A stretch of DNA of 64,000 nucleotides, from NCBI RefSeq assembly GCF_000024005.1, contig NC_013132.1:5512001-5576000 (forward strand). Reading direction: 5' to 3'. Shown here one piece after another: positions 1-9,793 of the stretch. Made by a program: the position numbers and the translations under genes. Positions within the stretch are counted from its first letter, which is position 1, and every line of letters starts with the position of its first letter. A model generated the notes under the pieces. The model had not been told where the DNA came from. It was given only the letters and a program-made list of their open reading frames with translations, and searched no databases. The DNA is from Chitinophaga pinensis DSM 2588. Lineage in GTDB: Bacteria; Bacteroidota; Bacteroidia; Chitinophagales; Chitinophagaceae.

Positions 1-24
1 CTTTCAAACTCAATATAGATGGGA

Positions 25-67
25 GGGGCTTACTGCTATTATAAAAGTAAGCCCCCCTCTTTTTTTA
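25..67 (+). terminator. Hairpin terminator at the transposase 3' side
   Basis: GGGGCTTAC (25-33) pairs with GTAAGCCCC (47-55), followed by CCCTC and seven T. Read on the plus strand it is a good intrinsic terminator. It would stop transcription entering the insertion sequence from the left, towards the transposase 3' end. Confidence 0.6.
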
Positions 68-1305
68 AAAGGAGAATAATTTCAATTGCAGGTTTATCTG
101 ATCTGGCCCCTTATTATGCTGTAAAAGTGCATACTCGGGTTCTGCCAGAAAATTCATTAGGTGGATATAAGTGTAAAGATGTAACCTTAGAAAGCCAGTT
201 AGGTTACTAAAAGACCATTTTTTACTCCCTTTCTCTGTCAGCTTGTCTTTTACGATCTTTGTCAGTAAATCCTTTATTAGCGTGCACCAGAGCTGTATAC
301 TTATAGCATTCTTGTTTTCACCTAAAAAATTGTTTAATTGAGAGTTCTGCTTAATTCTTTTAAAAAGCATTTCGATTGCCCATCGCTTTTGATACAATTT
401 CCTGATCGTTGTCGGCGTATAAGTAAAATTGTTTGTTAACAGATGTATTTTCTTTTTTGTATTTCTATATCGTAAATGCTGATTACACGCGCCGTCTGTA
501 CAGGACTTTTCTCCTCTGTTAGAGGGTTACCTAGTTGAATAACCCAATCTTTTAAGATACCTTTTCTTTTATGGAGTATTTTTAATCTGTTTCGTGTCAA
601 TAATTTTATTTTCATACTCTTGGTTACACGAGTTACCCACGTGATCTCTTTTTCAGTCCATTCCTTCATGAGTTTATAGTTCACATAAGCTCTATCCATG
701 GCTATTATAGAACCTGGCAAGAGCTCTAACTGTGGCATAATGATTCTATCATTTTTGGCAGCTTCCGTCAGAATAGTAAAGCTTGGTAGTTCTGTTTTGG
801 CCGTCATCAATACGTGCGCCTTTATTCCTCCCTTCTTTCTGCCGTCCATTCTAATTACACCTGCCCCCTTCATTACATTAGAAAATAGGCTGACCGTCGT
901 CGAGTCCACTATGAATAACCGGTCAACCAACGATTTTCTCTTTCGGCTGTCCGGGGAAAACGCTTGATAATGATGGTTATATAGACGATGATAGAGCTTT
1001 TCAAAAAACGCCACCGGACGCGTCCTGTTAGCATCGGAAATAGTGCTTCGACGCGGGGTATGTTTAATGCCCAAATGGTGAAGCCGATGCTGGTTGGCTA
1101 ACAATCCTGTATGAAGCTCTCGTAATGAAGTACACTGATGAAAACTACTAAATAGCATTGTTACCAAATGGTCAAAAGCCTTAAAATGCTTATAATAGTA
1201 ATCTGCGTTTGTCTCTCTACAGACTTTATCTATCAACGTGGTTGGTATAAAAGAAAGTAGTTGATTAAAAATCGGCTGTCCGGAAAAAAATTTACTTTTG
1301 CTCAT
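65..1305 (-). pseudogene. IS4-family transposase (DUF4372), split by a -1 frameshift
   Basis: The first frame (436-1305, 289 aa) begins with a DUF4372-like region and carries the first two DDE acidic sites, in LFIVDSTTVSLF and SIIAMDRAYVNY. It stops at 436. The second frame, one base back, continues without loss through HLLTNNFTYTPTTIRK into the IS4 signature Y-x2-R-x3-E-x6-K (YQKRWAIEMLFKRIK) and ends at 65. The shift lies at a run of six A on the coding strand (CAA AAA AGA), where a Lys tRNA could slip from AAA to AAA. It may therefore be a point indel in a dead copy, or slippage that still yields enzyme. IS4 elements usually have one open frame, so a dead copy is more likely. Confidence 0.8.
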
Positions 1306-1344
1306 AAGTAAGTTCTAGTGTGGTAACTTAAACTTACTGAAAAA

Positions 1345-1367
1345 GGAGGCCTCGGCCTCCTTTTTTT
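1345..1367. terminator. Bidirectional hairpin terminator upstream of the transposase
   Basis: GGAGGC (1345-1350) pairs with GCCTCC (1355-1360) around a 4-base loop. Five A precede it and seven T follow it, so it can act in both directions. It lies between the transposase start and the probable IS end, where it would shield the transposase from outside transcription. Confidence 0.65.
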
Positions 1368-1413
1368 ATGACTTAATCCCATATTTTTACCGGACACTAT
1401 AGATTCCTAATTC

Positions 1414-4182
1414 CTAATTTATATCCGGTAAGAATATACTAAACACCGCCCCTTCATTCTCTGCACCACTGGCGGTAATATATCCCTGATGCCGTTCTAC
1501 GATCTTCTTACAAAGTGCCAGGCCAAGGCCGGTTCCTTCAAATTTATCTTTTGAGTTCAGGCGGATAAAGCTGTTAAATATCTTTTGCGCCTGTGTTTGT
1601 TCGAAACCGATCCCATTGTCTTTTACATCGATCTGGAGATATGGGATGCCCATTTTGGCAGCCTTTTTTGCCGTCACGGTAATGAGCGGTGGGGTATCCA
1701 AACGGGTAAATTTCAATGAATTGTTAATGAGGTTATAGAATAACTGATAAATCAGTAGCGGAGCGCCTTTTACCGTTGGTAAGCCTTCATATACAATATG
1801 CGCTTTTTTCTGGTTCATCAGGATTTCCAGGTCCAGTTCTATGCTATTTAAAGTCTCGTTGAGATTGATGCTGGATAATGGCTGTTCGGCATTGTCTATG
1901 GAGGAATAGTTTAGCACCCCTTCAATCATGTCATACATGCGGTTGGCCGCGGTATTGATCTTATTGAGATAGCTGCTTCCTTTTTCAGATAGTTTTGTTT
2001 CACCGTCATGTTCCAGGCGGTCGACAAATGTTTTGATCTTGCGGACCGGCTCTTTCAGGTCATGTGAGGCGACGTGTGCAAACTGTTCCAGATCGTCATT
2101 AGAGCGCTGTAATGCCCCTGTACGTTCGTTTACCAGCTGTTCCAGCTTCTCTTCCACAGCTTTCTGTTCTTCGATATTGGTCAGTGCGGATACCCATTTC
2201 AGGATTTCGCCATCTTCATCCTTGATAGGATTGCCTACGATATAAAACCACTGATAATGTCCGTCTCTTGCTTTCAGCTGGAATTCGAAAGCGAGTGATT
2301 CACCACTTTTGAGGCTTCTTTCCCATTTATCGTATAGCAGTTCCCGCTGATTAGGGTGTACATACATCATCCAGCCTTTGCCCTCGGCATCTTCTGCGTG
2401 ACTGCCTGTGTAGTCGTACCATTGCTGGTTAAAAAAATCACAGTAGCCATGTATGTCTGCAGTGCAGATCAGCTGGGGCAAGGATTGCGTTAAGGTGCGG
2501 AATTGCTCTTCACTATGTTTCAGGGCCAGTTCTGCGACTTTAAGATCGGAGATATCGCGGGTGGTACCTGCGACTACCTCTACCTCACCGGCTTCATTCA
2601 GTACGGGGGCGAAAATGTAATCATACATCCGGTAGCCCATAACTGAGTGTGGGAATGCCACTTCTCCTCTGATCGGCTTTTTGGTAGCAATTACCTGGTC
2701 GATTTCCCTTTCGTGCATTTCTGCATGCCATGGTTCATATCCCAGGGCGAGCAGTCCCTGACCGACAGATTCTTCCCAAGTGCGCCCCCACATGGTCAAT
2801 AGTGCCTGGTTAGCGTATATAAATTTATAGTTACGATCAAAGATATAGATCAGATCGGGGGTACTGGCTGTAACAGCTTCATATAACCTTTTGCTGACGC
2901 GCAATTCATCGCGGGTAGATTCTAATTCCTGTTCGAATCTTTTACGCTGTGTGATGTCACTGGCAGCGCCGAACCATTCTATAATATTGCCTGCTTCATC
3001 ATGGATCGGTATCGCGCGGGAAAAGGTCCAGCCGATAGCCCCATCCTGTCTGAATACCTGGTGTTCCAGTTCGAATACACTATGTGTTTGTACTGATTTT
3101 TTAATCAGAGCCTGGACGTGTGGCTGGTCGTCCGGATGGATGTATTTTTTCAGCCAGTCCGGAGTAGGCACTTCTGTATCCGTCAGAAAGCCTCTTCCTA
3201 CCAGGTTTTGCATTTCTGACCAGTCAGGATTCATGCGATACACTACATCTGAAGTAGCCATGACCAAGGCTCTGAAGCGGAGTTCACTTTCTTCGAGTCT
3301 TTTCCTGGCTACTACTTGTTCTGTGACGTCATTTGCAATCACCAATACGCCACTTACCGTGCCGTCGGCCTCTTTATAGGGCTGATATACGAAGTTGAAA
3401 TACATGGTTTCTTTCCTGCCATCCGGCCGATGGAAGACAGCCGGTTTTTCCTTGCCGGTAACGATATGCTTATTGTGATATACGTCGAGCAGCATTTCCA
3501 TGAAGCCCTGTCCTTTCAATTCGGGCAGGGTGTCCAGCATGGGTTTGCCGATAGCGTCGCTATTGACGCCCCAGATCCTGAGTAGCGGTTCATTGGCCAT
3601 TGCCAGGACCATATCCTCACCTTTGAAGATGAATATCGGGTTAGGCGCCTGTTCGACGATACCCTTGAAGTGCTGCGCACTTACGGCGGACTTTTCGTGC
3701 TTGTTTTGGGCTGTCTGTGTGCAAATCAGCAGTACAGCTACCCTTAGACCGGTTTCATCCTGTATGGGGCTGTAATGATGATGATGATGACAGGAATGAC
3801 CATTATGACTATAACGGGCGAATATATCGTTATCGTGAGAAACCGGATCTCCATTGCTGCGTACCTGATTCACTGCTGGCTGTATTGCCGGCCAGGTGTC
3901 CGGCCACAATTCGGCGGCAGCTTTACCGGGAACAAGTGTTTGTTTCCCTGCTGGCAGCAAAGGAAGAAAAGCATCATTATAAAAGCAAAGTGAACGATCA
4001 CCCCAGAAAAGCATCATGGGCAGATTGGTATGCAGGAGCATATTCAGAGAAAACTGTAAAGTTTTAGGCCAGGAGGCCATTGTTCCGAGCGGTGTGGAAG
4101 ACCAATCATAGGCGTGGATTAATTTCCCCACTTCACTGCCGTTGCTTATAAAATTAGCGGTGAATGGTTGTGTATTTTCCAT
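1414..4182 (-). CDS. Multi-PAS sensor histidine kinase
   Basis: A predicted cytoplasmic sensor kinase of 922 aa with no membrane segment. An N-terminal PAS/GAF-like domain (DWSSTPLGTMASWP) is followed by four further PAS domains, a HisKA domain with the phospho-acceptor His in FAHVASHDLKEP near residue 710, and a HATPase domain with N box NLINNSLKF, DNGIGF and GTGLGLALCKK. There is no receiver domain, so phosphate should pass to a separate regulator, perhaps the receiver proteins of this cluster. I chose the start at 4182 (MENTQ) over an in-frame ATG 11 codons upstream because family members begin there. A run of GAT triplets codes for a His-rich stretch inside the first PAS region. The signal sensed is unknown. 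Confidence 0.9.
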   Translation of the reverse strand: MENTQPFTANFISNGSEVGKLIHAYDWSSTPLGTMASWPKTLQFSLNMLLHTNLPMMLFWGDRSLCFYNDAFLPLLPAGKQTLVPGKAAAELWPDTWPAIQPAVNQVRSNGDPVSHDNDIFARYSHNGHSCHHHHHYSPIQDETGLRVAVLLICTQTAQNKHEKSAVSAQHFKGIVEQAPNPIFIFKGEDMVLAMANEPLLRIWGVNSDAIGKPMLDTLPELKGQGFMEMLLDVYHNKHIVTGKEKPAVFHRPDGRKETMYFNFVYQPYKEADGTVSGVLVIANDVTEQVVARKRLEESELRFRALVMATSDVVYRMNPDWSEMQNLVGRGFLTDTEVPTPDWLKKYIHPDDQPHVQALIKKSVQTHSVFELEHQVFRQDGAIGWTFSRAIPIHDEAGNIIEWFGAASDITQRKRFEQELESTRDELRVSKRLYEAVTASTPDLIYIFDRNYKFIYANQALLTMWGRTWEESVGQGLLALGYEPWHAEMHEREIDQVIATKKPIRGEVAFPHSVMGYRMYDYIFAPVLNEAGEVEVVAGTTRDISDLKVAELALKHSEEQFRTLTQSLPQLICTADIHGYCDFFNQQWYDYTGSHAEDAEGKGWMMYVHPNQRELLYDKWERSLKSGESLAFEFQLKARDGHYQWFYIVGNPIKDEDGEILKWVSALTNIEEQKAVEEKLEQLVNERTGALQRSNDDLEQFAHVASHDLKEPVRKIKTFVDRLEHDGETKLSEKGSSYLNKINTAANRMYDMIEGVLNYSSIDNAEQPLSSINLNETLNSIELDLEILMNQKKAHIVYEGLPTVKGAPLLIYQLFYNLINNSLKFTRLDTPPLITVTAKKAAKMGIPYLQIDVKDNGIGFEQTQAQKIFNSFIRLNSKDKFEGTGLGLALCKKIVERHQGYITASGAENEGAVFSIFLPDIN

Positions 4183-4360
4183 CGAAAAAATAAATATTTG
4201 TTTATTAAAGACCAATAAGCCATTGCCGGTCAGGTATATGGCAAGAAAACGAGAATGTCAGCTGCTGCTTTATTTCTCCACTTTATGATAACATGATATA
4301 AAATTATGCCAAGGGGTCTTTAATGCGTCCACTGTCAGATACTACACAAAGTGGGGCAAA

Positions 4361-4729
4361 CTATTGCTTATCGCTGTTGATATGTTTTGCTATAACCTGT
4401 AATATCTTTAATGTGAAGGGTTTTGCGATAGCGTCATCCGCTCGGCATCTGTTGCCAGTTCTCTGATATTCGGACTTCAGAAAGTAGGACAACCGGTATA
4501 TTGCTGTACTTGTCGCTTGCCTTGATAAAGCGGCAAAGGTCAAGTCCATCGACACCTGTAATGTTCTTATCAAGCATAAATAAATCGGGCGTTAGCACCT
4601 GACTGTCGAGTATAAGATTTCCTGTGGTGTATGTGACGATCTCATAACGTCCGGGATCCATGCAATAGAGAATACGTCACAGATGGCTATATCATCTTCT
4701 ATCAGTACTATCTTTTTTACGGTGTTCAA
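4361..4729 (-). pseudogene. Decayed CheY-like receiver-domain protein
   Basis: Three frames together spell a receiver domain close to the one at 9794-10177. VKKIVLIEDDIAICDVFSIA (acidic pocket) is in one frame; DLFMLDKNITGVDGLDLCRF, with the phospho-acceptor Asp, and NIPVVLLS are in a second; ADDAIAKPFTLKILQV, with the conserved Lys, is in another. At least two or three small indels separate them (near 4665, 4490 and 4445), so no full-length product is possible. The reconstructed start would be a TTG overlapping the stop of the kinase gene upstream, which suggests it was once translationally coupled to it. Confidence 0.8.
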
Positions 4730-7700
4730 GATTTAATGGGTAGTGTGAATGAAAAATTGGATCCTTTTCCCTCCTCACTTTCTACGTCGATAGCGCCATG
4801 ATGTCCCTGGATAATCTGTGCGGATATATATAACCCGAGGCCCATACCCGGGAAGGTGTCAAAGTTATCGGTAGTGACGCGATAGAACCTGTCGAAGATC
4901 TTTTGCTGGTGTGCTTTCGGGATACCGTAGCCTTGGTCCTGCACGCTCACCTGTATTCTTTCTTTCTCCTTACGAACAGCAATACGCACGGTACTACCTG
5001 CAGGGGAATATTTAATCGCATTTGACAGCAGATTTGTGACTACTTGTCCTATGCGCTCGGCATCTGCGCTGATGAGGGGTAGCTCCTCTGTCTGTAATTC
5101 AAACTTATGTGTACCGGCACGTTGGATATCTCCCAGCTTTTCGGCGACCACTTTTTTGATATCTACATCTGTGAAATTCATTTTCAACTTCCCTTCCGAG
5201 ATTGTTGTGGTATCCAGCAGTAGGTTGATTAACACCGTAAGACGGTCAATCTGTTCATTCAGGCGCGAAATGAGTTCACCATCTTCATGGTTACCTGTTT
5301 CAGCCATCCTTTCTTCCACTATCTCAGCGTACACTTTCATGCTGGTAATAGGTGTTTTCAGTTCATGGCTGGCAACACTTATAAACTCTTCCCGGATTTT
5401 CAGCAGGTTTTTTAAGCGTTGTTCGCTCAGGCGCAGCGCTTCCTCTGCCTGTGCACGTTCAACTGCTTCATTATATCTTGAAATGATAATGCTGGCAGAA
5501 TGAGTAATTATTGCGGCCATCTCCAGTTCTCTTTGCTGCGGACTTCGTGGCTGCCTGAAGTAGATGGCGAGTGTGCCTAGTATAGGGCCTCCGATGGTCC
5601 GGACAGGGAAAGACCAGCAACCACGGTAATCGTATTTACGGGCAATCGGGCGCCATTGCTCCCAACGGGGATCTTCTTCGATATCTTCCGTAATCACCGG
5701 GTCACCAGTGTGCATAGCCAGGCCACATGCAAGCGATTCAGGACCGATCTGAAAGCCGTTAATATCTTTTGCATATTCTTCGGTCATACCTGCCACCAGA
5801 TGTAGTCCCTCACCTCCTGACGGCGTCATATAAAATGCAGACCTGGCTTCTCCATCCATCTGATCAATCACTGTTCTGATCAAGGGATTCAGAGAACTGG
5901 TCAGGGATTGACCATTCATCGCAGCCTGAAAAGCTTCTTTCTGTCCATTCAGCCATGCCTGATTTTCGCGCAGCACTATCTCGGCTTTTTTATGCTGCGT
6001 CATATCAATAAAGGTCATTACAACGCCATTGATACGATCTTCTTCTGTACGATAAGGGAGAATACGTATCAGGAAAATGCGTCCATCTATTGACGAGACC
6101 TCCCGCTCTATTGTCAGAAGTTTTTCCAGGACAGCTTCTGCATCGGAAATAATATCGTCATAATTCAGTTTGTTGGTGATGTCAGATAAGGGTCTGCCAA
6201 TATCATTCGGAATAAAGTTAAACACCGTTCTGGCGGGCGGTGTAAACAACGCCAGTCTCAAACTCCGGTCGAGAAAAATGGTTCCTATTTCGGCGGAATT
6301 GATCAGGTTTTGCAGGTTATTGCCTGCCAATGTGGTTTCATCCACTTTTACCTTCAGTTCCTGGTTAACGGTGCGTAATTCCTCATTAATAGACTGCAGT
6401 TCCTCTTTGCTTGTCTCCAGTTCCTCAGCAGCAGAGCGTAGTTCTTCATTCATCGCCTGCAATTCCTCATTAGATGCCTTCAGTTCTTCCTGCTGGAATT
6501 CATGTTGTTCGATAGAGGCGCGGAGTTGTGCTTTCAGTCTTATCAATTCTTCTTCGAGCTGACGTGCTAACGGTTCATCTGAAGAGAGAATTACCTGTCC
6601 ACCGGCATCTTCCATACTTTGTTCAAAAATCACCAGTATGAGGCCATTGGCAATATCTCCCTGCCGGAACACGGGACGTATATGAATATTCACATTTTCC
6701 GACTGTCCATCAATTGACACCCTTAATCCTTGTGCTTCTACAGCTATCTGTCGCTGTACAGCCTGATAGAGCGCGGAACGTAATTCCAGACACAGGTCCT
6801 GGCGTACCAGTTTCAACAGGTTCTGAGATGGTTCACCACCTGTCATTTGCAGGTATCTGCCCGCCCTTTCTGACAGATGAAGGATGTCATATTCTTCATT
6901 GATCACCATCGAAGGAGGTGCATATTCTTCCAGCAGGCGCTGATGCAGATCATTTCTCATGACCCGTTCGCGGGTTCTGTTCTCCTGAGAGATAACCGCC
7001 TGAGATGCTGCAGGCTCCTTGAAATTAAAATGAGGTACTGACTCCGGTACGGGGTAATTACTTTGTACAATACGTTTAGACTGGAAGATGTGAAACTCCC
7101 TGTTGAACAAAGTATAGAGATCGCTGGCGCTTTCTGCTGATTCAGACAAACCTAGCATCAGGAACCCGCCTGGTTTCAGGGCAAAATGGAAAGTTTCCAT
7201 GACCCTTTCCTGTGCGGTATGATTAAGGTATATCAATACATTTCTGCAGGACACCATGTCCAGGTAAGAGAAAGGAGGATCTTTCAGAAAGTTATGACTG
7301 GCAAACAGAATCGTTTCTCTGATTTCTCTTTTGATACGATAACCTTCTCCTTCCTTATTGAAAAAACGTCTTAAACGCGCTGGTGATACATCAGCTGCAT
7401 CATTGAGTGTATAATACCCTTCGCGTGCTACGGCGATAGCAGCTTCGTCGATGTCGGTTGCGAAGATTTGAATTTTAGGATCATCTATGGATCCCATTGT
7501 TTTTTCTGCGAATAAAATTGCGAGAGAATATGCTTCTTCACCAGTTGCACAGCCGGCGATCCATATCCTTACCTGATTTTCTGCTTTTTTATTTTGCAGG
7601 ATGGCAGGAACGACATCTTTCTCTAGTGCATCAAATGCTTTTTTGTCACGAAAGAAATTGGTGACGGATATCAGCAGATCTTTCAGCAATGCACTGATCT

Positions 7701-8550
7701 CTTCGGGATTATGTTTTAAATAAGCAGCATATGCCTGTAAGCTGCTGAGATTTCTGATATTGATACGACGTTCAATACGACGTAACAATGTTGGACGTTT
7801 ATAATTTGAAAAATCATGCCCCGTGCGCAGTCTAAGGTGTGTAAAGACTTCGCGCAGTGCATGTTGTTCTTCTTCAGCGCGCTTTTCACTGTCTACCGGA
7901 ATCTGAACAGATCCGAGATTCAATTTATACGCTATTATTTTCTCTGGTATTTCTGACACCGGCAGTATATCATCTACCATCGCGGTAGCTATGGCGTTTC
8001 TGGGCATTTCATTGTATTCCGCCTCACGGGGATTCTGTACGAAAGCTGCGCCACCACATTCCTTTACACGTTTCAATCCCATGGAGCCGTTAGCGCCTGT
8101 TCCGGAGAGAACGACACAGACGGCACGCGGTCCGAGGGAATTGGCCAGTGTACGGAAAAATATGTCTACAGGCACTCTCCGCTCCTCTATTCCGGCATTA
8201 CTGGAAGGAATGATGTGACCATCTGACATGATCAGGTGTTGGTCCGGAGAAACTACGTATACATGATCAGGCTGCACCCGGGTCTTTTCCGTAATTAATG
8301 TCACCTTGAGTGGTGTTACGTGTTGCAGCAATTGCTGCAGCTGACTGTCATGATCAGGAGACAGGTGGAGTATCACTACATAGGCCATTCCCGGATTGGC
8401 AGGAACGTTTTCAAAAAAACATTGCAATGCCCGGATACCTCCGGCGGAAGCACCGATTCCTACTACCAGCAGGTCGTCTTTATTGGGGCGGCCGGCGAGT
8501 ATGCTTTCCTTATCATAACTGGTTTCAAGTTCCTTCATAAGCGTATACAA
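4726..8550 (-). CDS. CheB-CheR-PAS-GAF-histidine kinase fusion
   Basis: A 1274-aa hybrid protein. Residues about 25-210 are a CheB methylesterase domain with the catalytic Ser in GIGASAGGIRAL and a His in VILHLSPDHDSQ. About 230-480 is a CheR SAM-dependent methyltransferase (IWIAGCATGEEAYSLA). About 640-730 is a long Glu-rich coiled coil (EELQAMNEELRSAAEELETS), then PAS and GAF domains, HisKA with FISVASHELKTPITS, and HATPase with GMGLGLYISAQII. The architecture is common in Bacteroidota, where such proteins are usually not part of a flagellar chemotaxis system. A second ATG lies four codons in. It probably relays a signal to a receiver protein; the decayed receiver gene directly follows it. 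Confidence 0.92.
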   Translation of the reverse strand: MYTLMKELETSYDKESILAGRPNKDDLLVVGIGASAGGIRALQCFFENVPANPGMAYVVILHLSPDHDSQLQQLLQHVTPLKVTLITEKTRVQPDHVYVVSPDQHLIMSDGHIIPSSNAGIEERRVPVDIFFRTLANSLGPRAVCVVLSGTGANGSMGLKRVKECGGAAFVQNPREAEYNEMPRNAIATAMVDDILPVSEIPEKIIAYKLNLGSVQIPVDSEKRAEEEQHALREVFTHLRLRTGHDFSNYKRPTLLRRIERRINIRNLSSLQAYAAYLKHNPEEISALLKDLLISVTNFFRDKKAFDALEKDVVPAILQNKKAENQVRIWIAGCATGEEAYSLAILFAEKTMGSIDDPKIQIFATDIDEAAIAVAREGYYTLNDAADVSPARLRRFFNKEGEGYRIKREIRETILFASHNFLKDPPFSYLDMVSCRNVLIYLNHTAQERVMETFHFALKPGGFLMLGLSESAESASDLYTLFNREFHIFQSKRIVQSNYPVPESVPHFNFKEPAASQAVISQENRTRERVMRNDLHQRLLEEYAPPSMVINEEYDILHLSERAGRYLQMTGGEPSQNLLKLVRQDLCLELRSALYQAVQRQIAVEAQGLRVSIDGQSENVNIHIRPVFRQGDIANGLILVIFEQSMEDAGGQVILSSDEPLARQLEEELIRLKAQLRASIEQHEFQQEELKASNEELQAMNEELRSAAEELETSKEELQSINEELRTVNQELKVKVDETTLAGNNLQNLINSAEIGTIFLDRSLRLALFTPPARTVFNFIPNDIGRPLSDITNKLNYDDIISDAEAVLEKLLTIEREVSSIDGRIFLIRILPYRTEEDRINGVVMTFIDMTQHKKAEIVLRENQAWLNGQKEAFQAAMNGQSLTSSLNPLIRTVIDQMDGEARSAFYMTPSGGEGLHLVAGMTEEYAKDINGFQIGPESLACGLAMHTGDPVITEDIEEDPRWEQWRPIARKYDYRGCWSFPVRTIGGPILGTLAIYFRQPRSPQQRELEMAAIITHSASIIISRYNEAVERAQAEEALRLSEQRLKNLLKIREEFISVASHELKTPITSMKVYAEIVEERMAETGNHEDGELISRLNEQIDRLTVLINLLLDTTTISEGKLKMNFTDVDIKKVVAEKLGDIQRAGTHKFELQTEELPLISADAERIGQVVTNLLSNAIKYSPAGSTVRIAVRKEKERIQVSVQDQGYGIPKAHQQKIFDRFYRVTTDNFDTFPGMGLGLYISAQIIQGHHGAIDVESEEGKGSNFSFTLPIKS

Positions 8551-8593
8551 ACCTAAGGTTTTACTTTTATAGATACCATATCATTGTCCTATA

Positions 8594-9637
8594 CTAAGCC
8601 ACATTCTCTGTATCTGCCTGGTCTTTCACACTATCCATGCTTAATTGCTCGTGATCGAAAACAGCTTTTCTTACCATCTCTCCACGTTTCATTGCATCCT
8701 TTGCTTTTTTAAAATACATTGCTGCTATTTTAGCCTGATTAGCCTCCGCAAAATGATCGCCCATGTGATTTAGTAACAGCGTACTTTCCTGTATATTGCG
8801 AATGGCATTCCAGAGGGCTTCCTCAATACTCTCCGTAATGGCGGACAATAGCGTATCTGCTGAAAAAGCGTGTCCGGTATGACAACGAAAACGTATGCGA
8901 TCTCCTTCTGTGAGGGAGCTCAGTACTCCATGGCATTCGGGACAGGTATATGGTGTAAGTTCGCCATGCCGGAAGACTTCCCTGCTGATATTTTCGTCTT
9001 TCATCGCAATGCCCACCTCCTGCTGCGCGGTTGTTACAAATTCGGCGTTTCGCCCATTAAGCGACGGAATTTCCTCATTGGCAAGCCTGACGAGCAATGC
9101 GGCTATTTCACTGACCGGCGCTATGTGATCGACCTTGACAGCGTTCATTGCATTTACCGGCATGGAGGAGACCTCTGCATCATCCGGGTCCTGCACTATC
9201 GCCAATCCTCCTTGTTGCTTTACAGCCCATATACCAGCGGTGCCGTCATCGAGCGCTCCTGAAAGCACCACACCGATCACCTGCGTTCCATAGGCTATAG
9301 CTGCTGACCGGAACAGGGGATCAATAGCCGGACGAAAACGGTTCTCTTTCGGACCACGTGTTACCCTTACTTTTCCTTTCCCCAAAAGCAGATGCCGGTC
9401 AGGCGGAGCGATGTAGATACGTCTGCCTATGACAGATTCTTCATCAACAGCATGTGCTACGGGTAGTGTGCCCAGTTTATTTAACACCTCCGGCAATATA
9501 CCTCTCACCTCGGCTGCCATATGCCATACAATAAATATAGCTGCATCAAAGTTTGCAGGTAAATCACTGACTATTTTTTTTATTGCTTCAAAGCCTCCTG
9601 CAGAGGCCCCGATTACAACAATCTTTCTATTATTCAT
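8594..9637 (-). CDS. cheB: CheB-type protein-glutamate methylesterase
   Basis: A 347-aa stand-alone CheB catalytic domain without a receiver domain. The active site is visible: Ser in VIGASAGGFEAIKK, His in FIVWHMAAEV, and Asp in LSGALDDGTAG. After the catalytic domain comes a Cys/His module (CPECHG and CHTGH, near residue 240-265) of the zinc-ribbon type, then a helical tail. The ATG at 9637 (MNNRKIVVIG) fits the family better than the upstream in-frame start at 9673. It lies 43 bp upstream of the CheB-CheR kinase gene and is probably co-transcribed. Its substrate is unknown, since no methyl-accepting receptor is in the window. Confidence 0.88.
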   Translation of the reverse strand: MNNRKIVVIGASAGGFEAIKKIVSDLPANFDAAIFIVWHMAAEVRGILPEVLNKLGTLPVAHAVDEESVIGRRIYIAPPDRHLLLGKGKVRVTRGPKENRFRPAIDPLFRSAAIAYGTQVIGVVLSGALDDGTAGIWAVKQQGGLAIVQDPDDAEVSSMPVNAMNAVKVDHIAPVSEIAALLVRLANEEIPSLNGRNAEFVTTAQQEVGIAMKDENISREVFRHGELTPYTCPECHGVLSSLTEGDRIRFRCHTGHAFSADTLLSAITESIEEALWNAIRNIQESTLLLNHMGDHFAEANQAKIAAMYFKKAKDAMKRGEMVRKAVFDHEQLSMDSVKDQADTENVA

Positions 9638-9793
9638 TGATATTTGTGTAATGAATGATAGTCCGGCGGACATTGTGCCAACCGATACAACAGAGAGGTT
9701 CCAATACTGTGCCGCAGAATGTAATGAGATACAAGGAAAGGCAGGATAACGGAACAGTCTGTAATACTGCAGATTTGTAACAACTTACATCAG

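Larger units (their letters stand above)
1..1400 (-). mobile_element. IS4-family insertion sequence, left end outside window
   Basis: The block contains one transposase on the minus strand, with a hairpin plus T-run on each side of the gene. The right end is probably near 1378-1400, where the minus strand reads TAGTGTCCGGTAAAAAT; ends beginning TAGTGTCCGG are, as I recall, common for IS4-family elements with a DUF4372 transposase. The left inverted repeat is not visible and must lie before position 1. The element sits about 13 bp past the stop of the neighbouring histidine kinase, so it landed just downstream of that gene. Boundaries are inferred. Confidence 0.75.

Noticed and set aside
1..20. 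Left inverted repeat of the IS element
   Set aside because: TATAGAT occurs at both ends but is too short; the expected TAGTGTCCGG end is not seen and probably lies outside the window.
3717..4067. Plus-strand frame with an Asp run inside the kinase gene
   Set aside because: It is antisense to conserved PAS coding sequence and owes its length to the GAT triplet run.
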